64,000 nucleotides of DNA, from assembly GCA_014584345.1 (NCBI GenBank), contig JACTNB010000036.1, positions 248,001-312,000 on the forward strand, given 5' to 3'. The position numbers and the translations under genes were made by a program. This DNA is from Planctomycetota bacterium (GTDB lineage Bacteria; Planctomycetota; Planctomycetia; Planctomycetales; Planctomycetaceae). The notes under the pieces were generated by a model. The model searched no databases. It had not been told where the DNA came from and was given only the letters and a program-made list of their open reading frames with translations. Position 1 is the first letter of the stretch. Each line of letters opens with the position of its first letter. This document shows positions 60,218 to 64,000 of this stretch, in pieces.

Positions 60218-61411
60218 ATGCAGCCCATACGATGCCGCTACCAGACGGATAATGAATTGCAGGATCTGTTGTTGGAAGCCCTGCAAAGACTGTCGCGGGG
60301 AGAAGCGGTGGGTATTCCGTCCCCCCAGGGTTATCTGGCGGTGATGAAGGGGACCATCGCCCCCGAGGAAGTCCCCCTGGAATGGCCCCGATTTTTTGAA
60401 GGGGACCAGGCCGAGGGTGCCGGTGGCTGGGTGTGGGCCTGGGGGCTGCGCGATGTCCAGGAACTGTACGATCTGTTCTGGCCGGTACCGGTTGTCGCGG
60501 AGCGGTTGTTGACGCGGAGTTTGCCGGGCGGTTTGATAGTGCAACTTCCATCGTCGTCGTTTCGGCACGGAGGGGAAGGTGAACAGAGTTCACTGGCTGC
60601 GCGGTGTAAGCGGCACGCATTTCCGTCCGAGGTGGTATCGGCTGGCCAGAAGGGGATGGGGTGCAGGTTGCTTTCCGGCCCCGTGGGACTACAGTTACAG
60701 GCGTTGTGCCCGTGGCCATTGATGACGGTTTGCCCCGCGGGAACCCGGGAGGGAAGCGCCAATTACCCGGGCAGGCAGCCACACTGCCTTGAGAAATTCT
60801 TGCCGAACTGTTTGAATTACATCATCGAGCAGGGAACTCTCGGGGAGGCTTCCCCGCCGTCCGTGGTGGAAATACAGGGGCAAGGAGTCAAAATCATTCA
60901 ATCCGGACAAATTCAAGATGCCTTGATCATGGAACGCAGCGGGCCCTGCATTCTGTTTGTATGTACAGGAAACACCTGTCGCAGTCCGATGGCGGAGGCC
61001 ATCTGTCGCAAAATGCTGACGGATCGGTTAAACTGTTCTCCAGAGGAACTGGGAGCGCGCGGCATCGAGATCACATCGGCAGGTATTGCTGCCGAGTATG
61101 GTCACCCGGCCAGCCCGGAAGCAGTGGCCCTGTTGGCCGAGGAAGGGGTTGAGTTGGCGGACCATCAAAGCCAGCCGCTTTCTGCCAGTCTGCTGGAGCG
61201 GGCGGATCTGATTTTGACCATGACGGCCCATCACCGCCACGTCATCCTGAGTTACCGCCCGGACCTTGCGGAACGGGTACGTGTTCTGGGAGTGGGCGAT
61301 TTGGATATTCCCGATCCCATTGGAGGAGGCATGGAGGTCTATCGACAATGCCGGCAGGCAATCGAAGCAGGCTTGCGGCCCGTGATCGAGGAACTGTCCG
61401 GTAACCTTTGA
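60218..61411 (+). CDS. fusion of a degenerate Sua5/YrdC-like domain and low-molecular-weight protein-tyrosine phosphatase
   Basis: 397 residues from ATG 60218, with GGGAGG about 9 nt upstream. The C-terminal half is a complete LMW-PTP: FVCTGNTCRSPMAEA (CxxxxxR-S, about 247-261) and the acid loop IPDPIGG. The first ~225 residues keep the YrdC layout (LQRLSRGEAVGIPSPQGY; PSVVEIQGQGVKIIQSGQI resembles the family C-terminal block) but not clear KxR or SxN ligand motifs. Threonylcarbamoyl-AMP synthesis is therefore doubtful. The order Sua5-like/LMW-PTP then rpiB recalls Bacillus ywlC-ywlE-ywlF. Confidence 0.82.
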   Translation: MQPIRCRYQTDNELQDLLLEALQRLSRGEAVGIPSPQGYLAVMKGTIAPEEVPLEWPRFFEGDQAEGAGGWVWAWGLRDVQELYDLFWPVPVVAERLLTRSLPGGLIVQLPSSSFRHGGEGEQSSLAARCKRHAFPSEVVSAGQKGMGCRLLSGPVGLQLQALCPWPLMTVCPAGTREGSANYPGRQPHCLEKFLPNCLNYIIEQGTLGEASPPSVVEIQGQGVKIIQSGQIQDALIMERSGPCILFVCTGNTCRSPMAEAICRKMLTDRLNCSPEELGARGIEITSAGIAAEYGHPASPEAVALLAEEGVELADHQSQPLSASLLERADLILTMTAHHRHVILSYRPDLAERVRVLGVGDLDIPDPIGGGMEVYRQCRQAIEAGLRPVIEELSGNL

Positions 61412-61501
61412 AAAGAGGCGGCCACAGGCTGCCGCATGGAACAGACAATTCCACGCGAGAAGGCGAGTGTGCGTGGAAGCATTTACCGAAACTGAAACAT
61501 C

Positions 61502-61945
61502 ATGAAAGTAGCGATTGCCAGCGACCATCGCGGCTATAACCTGAAAACCCGGATTCTCGACAAGTTGGTCACTCTGGGGCACGAAGCGGTTAATTTTGGT
61601 CCGAACGACGCGACCAGTGTCGATTACCCGGATTTCGCGGCGAAGGTCTCGAAGGCGGTTGCGGATCATGAAGTGGATCGCGGCATTCTGATCTGCGGCA
61701 CGGGGATGGGGATGGCCATTGCCGCCAATAAATTTCCTGGCGTGCGGGCAACGCCCTGCCATGACGAAGTGACCGCGGAAATGAGCCGCCGTCATAATGA
61801 TGCCAACGTGCTGTGTTTGTCGGCGGAATTGCTGAGCGACCATCTCGTGGATCGCATGATCGAGATCTGGATACAAACGGAATTCGAGGGGGGGCGGCAT
61901 GCCCGCCGTATCAAGAAAATATCGGATCTCGAACAGCCGCGGTAG
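61502..61945 (+). CDS. rpiB: ribose-5-phosphate isomerase B
   Basis: 147 residues from ATG 61502. Interconverts ribose 5-phosphate and ribulose 5-phosphate. IASDHRGYNLKTRI and ILICGTGMGMAIAANKFPGVRA (with the catalytic Cys) are diagnostic, and SRRHNDANVLCLSAELLS closes the active site. Follows the LMW-PTP fusion by 90 bp on the same strand and precedes gcvH. Confidence 0.95.
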   Translation: MKVAIASDHRGYNLKTRILDKLVTLGHEAVNFGPNDATSVDYPDFAAKVSKAVADHEVDRGILICGTGMGMAIAANKFPGVRATPCHDEVTAEMSRRHNDANVLCLSAELLSDHLVDRMIEIWIQTEFEGGRHARRIKKISDLEQPR

Positions 61946-62001
61946 CGCATTCTGTTGGGATGGGGTTCGGCTTCTGGTCAGTTTTTCAAGGGAGTTGCGG
62001 A

Positions 62002-62388
62002 ATGGATTTGTCTTCGTTGCGTTACACCTCGACCCACGAGTGGGTGCATTGGGACGGAGCCGTGGCAACGGTCGGGATTACGGATTTCGCGGTGTCGCAA
62101 TTGACGGATCTGGTGTATGTCGAACTGCCGAAGGTGGGGGCCGCGCTGCAGGCGGGCGCGCCGTGCGGCGAGGTTGAAAGCGTCAAGGCCGTGGGGGAAT
62201 TGAATTCTCCGCTCTCCGGCCAGGTTACGGAAGTGAACGACGATCTCGAGGAACATCTGGAACGCCTTTCCGAGAGTCCATTCGGGGAAGGCTGGTTATT
62301 TCGCATGACCCCCACGAATCCGGCGGATCTGGATGCCCTGCTGGACCGGCCCGCGTACGAAAGCGTGTGCGAAAGCGAATCGCATTAG
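62002..62388 (+). CDS. gcvH: glycine cleavage system H protein
   Basis: 128 residues from ATG 62002, with GGGAG about 8 nt upstream. It carries the lipoyl arm that shuttles the aminomethyl group between P, T and L proteins. YTSTHEWVHWDGAVATVGIT opens the fold, and the lipoylated lysine is in EVESVKAVGELNSP. The gene for the P-protein first subunit follows after 210 bp. Confidence 0.96.
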   Translation: MDLSSLRYTSTHEWVHWDGAVATVGITDFAVSQLTDLVYVELPKVGAALQAGAPCGEVESVKAVGELNSPLSGQVTEVNDDLEEHLERLSESPFGEGWLFRMTPTNPADLDALLDRPAYESVCESESH

Positions 62389-62598
62389 TCGCAAGCGGCA
62401 CCAGGGGCACCCGAATTCCCCAGCCCGGCGATGCACTTGCCCGGGGAGCTTGAGGGGTTGTTCCTGGATTACCACGGCGGTGCGTTCCAGCGGCGGGCAA
62501 GACGTGATTTGAATGGCAATCTGGTTTACATTCCCCCCTCGTGGAAACTGTCTGCCGACAGGGCTGAATTCCACCGGGAGGTCTAGGAGCAAGCGACC

Positions 62599-63942
62599 GT
62601 GGCGTATCTTTTTGCGACCGAAGACGAACAACGGCAGATGCTGGACGCGATAGGCGTCGATTCCATCGAAGATTTGTTCGACATGATTCCCGAGTCTATC
62701 CGCAGGCAGACGGAACTTGAACTCCCGCCGGCGCTCACGGAGTTGGAGCTGGATCAGCGTCTCCGTACGGCACTGACGTCCGCGCAAGCCTCCACGGGTG
62801 TCTGTTTCATGGGGGGAGGAGCGTACGATCATTTTATTCCCGCCACCGTGGATGAAATTTGCAGTCGCGGCGAATTCTACACGGCCTATACCCCTTATCA
62901 GGCGGAAGCCAGCCAGGGGACGCTGCAGGCCTTTTTTGAATTCCAATCGCTGATCGCCGAATTGACTGGACTGGATGTGGCCAACGCCAGTTTGTACGAA
63001 GGGGCCTCCGCCCTGGCGGAAGCGATTCTCATGGCCATGCGCTGTACCCGCCGCGAGAAACGCGTGGTCGTCGCGGGGACGTTGCATCCCGAATACCGCC
63101 AGACCGTGCAGACCTATTTGAAGTATCTCCAGTGCGAGCTGGTGGAAACCGAAACGGTGGATGGGGTGGCGGATTGGCAGCGGGCAACTTCGCTGATTAA
63201 CAACGAGACCGCTGCCGTGGTGGTGCAGCACCCCAACTTCTTTGGCTGCCTGGAAGACGTTGCGGAAGTGGTGGCGCAGGCGCATCGCGCGGGCGCACTC
63301 GCGATCCAGGTCTTCGACCCTTCCAGTCTGGGGATCTTGAAGCGCCCCGCGGACTACGGAGTCGATATTGCGGTCGCGGAGGGGCAATCGCTGGGCATCC
63401 CCTTGCAATACGGCGGGCCCTATCTGGGATTGATGGCCTGTCGCGAGGAATTCGTGCGTCGGATGCCGGGGCGACTGATCGGGCAAACCACGGATAATCA
63501 GGGTCGGCGGGCATTCGTGCTGAATCTGCAAACGCGCGAGCAGCACATACGTCGCGACAAGGCAACCAGCAACATCTGTACGAATCAGGGACTGATGGCG
63601 TTGCGGGCCGCGGTTTACCTGGCGCAACTGGGGCCACACGGGTTCCGCGAACTGGGCGAACTTTGTTGTCGCAAGGCCAACTATGCGGCGGAACAACTGA
63701 CGGCTGCGGGAGTTGGCTCGCTGGCCTTTCCGCGGAGCTTCTTCAAGGAATTCGTGCTTAACTGTCATCGACCGGTTGCGGAACTGGTCGAACGGGCCGC
63801 ACGTGCCGGGTTTCAGGTGGGGCCTCGTTTAAGCCAGTTTCCCAGTTTGCACAACTCGCTCGACAACTGCCTGTTGATCGCCGTCACGGAAAAACGGACC
63901 CGCGAGGAGATTGATCTGCTGGTGGCCGCCTTGGCTGGGTAG
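62599..63942 (+). CDS. gcvPA: glycine dehydrogenase (decarboxylating) subunit 1
   Basis: 447 residues from GTG 62599, with AGGAG 9 nt upstream. The N-terminal half of the split P-protein, which decarboxylates glycine with PLP. FMGGGAYDHFIPATVDEICSR and TAYTPYQAEASQGTLQAFFE are hallmark blocks; ASLYEGASALAEA and VQHPNFFGCLEDV follow; IRRDKATSNICTNQGLMAL closes the domain. The PLP lysine is on subunit 2, gcvPB, which should begin just past the right edge. Complete within the window. Confidence 0.95.
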   Translation: MAYLFATEDEQRQMLDAIGVDSIEDLFDMIPESIRRQTELELPPALTELELDQRLRTALTSAQASTGVCFMGGGAYDHFIPATVDEICSRGEFYTAYTPYQAEASQGTLQAFFEFQSLIAELTGLDVANASLYEGASALAEAILMAMRCTRREKRVVVAGTLHPEYRQTVQTYLKYLQCELVETETVDGVADWQRATSLINNETAAVVVQHPNFFGCLEDVAEVVAQAHRAGALAIQVFDPSSLGILKRPADYGVDIAVAEGQSLGIPLQYGGPYLGLMACREEFVRRMPGRLIGQTTDNQGRRAFVLNLQTREQHIRRDKATSNICTNQGLMALRAAVYLAQLGPHGFRELGELCCRKANYAAEQLTAAGVGSLAFPRSFFKEFVLNCHRPVAELVERAARAGFQVGPRLSQFPSLHNSLDNCLLIAVTEKRTREEIDLLVAALAG

Positions 63943-64000
63943 TCGGTCGATGGCCACGCGCTCGCAAGTACTTTTACAGGACATTAACGGATAAAGCGAA
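63943..64000. other. right-edge intergenic stub
   Basis: 58 nt after gcvPA with no start codon preceded by a ribosome site; gcvPB is expected beyond the edge. Confidence 0.4.

Noticed and set aside
62296..63768. 490-codon minus-strand frame over gcvPA
   Set aside because: gcvPA is unambiguous on the plus strand; the antisense frame is a GC-rich side effect.

Overview
The window looks like ordinary chromosome from a planctomycete (class Planctomycetia). The clearest markers are a PSD1/PSCyt cytochrome-type protein next to a DUF1501 protein, several Tat-exported Gfo/Idh/MocA oxidoreductases, a type II secretion system (T2SS) cluster of planctomycete character, the flavin-dependent thymidylate synthase ThyX, and Gram-negative lipid A genes. 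DNA is GC-rich apart from one short AT-rich stretch at about 40.4-40.57 kb. There is no prophage, insertion sequence or CRISPR array. About 46 protein genes and one tRNA are supported.

Layout. 0-17.7 kb: 5'-truncated YhaN-like coiled-coil ATPase with a C-terminal DUF4332 region; ChlI/MoxR-type AAA+ ATPase; exported SOUL heme-binding protein; glucose-dehydrogenase-like enzyme; large VWA membrane protein; lone TfoX C-terminal domain; TPR protein; metal-type permease; aroE coupled to a coiled-coil exported protein; thyX; Nif3-like protein. 17.7-29.4 kb: exported Gfo/Idh oxidoreductase, map, gspK-gspL-gspM, lpxA, and a sugar ABC ATPase plus binding protein with no permease. 29.9-40.3 kb: very large membrane spermidine-synthase-like protein, acyl-adenylate ligase-like protein, parvulin isomerase, prenyltransferase-repeat protein, a PhyH + Gfo/Idh pair, lpxK. 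40.26-40.71 kb: a gene-free AT-rich segment with DnaA-box-like 9-mers, a DnaA-trio-like tract and a GC-skew reversal, the best candidate here for the chromosomal origin. 40.7-48 kb: fmt, ispD, a secreted alpha/beta hydrolase, Gfo/Idh, tRNA-Leu(UAA), cupin, and a membrane-anchored Swt1-type HEPN protein. 48-54 kb: membrane endonuclease/exonuclease/phosphatase-fold protein and the DUF1501/PSD1 pair. 54-64 kb: orphan ABC permease, Skp/OmpH-like protein, lpxC, Gfo/Idh, inositol-monophosphatase family protein, a Sua5-like/LMW-phosphatase fusion, rpiB, gcvH, gcvPA.

How the genes work together. LpxC, LpxA and LpxK are three lipid A enzymes at three separate loci, and the Skp-like protein and parvulin fit an outer-membrane assembly role. 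GspK/L/M are the minor pseudopilin and the inner-membrane platform of a T2SS. gcvH-gcvPA are the start of a glycine cleavage cluster that continues past the right edge. The Sua5-like/LMW-phosphatase gene followed by rpiB resembles the ywlC-ywlE-ywlF neighbourhood of Bacillus. Several intergenic gaps hold degenerate palindromic repeats.

The most noteworthy observation is the putative oriC near 40.5 kb. Next are the unusual GspM architecture (Ig-like domains plus a PilP/GspC-like end), the HEPN/zinc-ribbon membrane protein, and the degenerate Sua5 fusion. No clearly new multi-gene system was identified.
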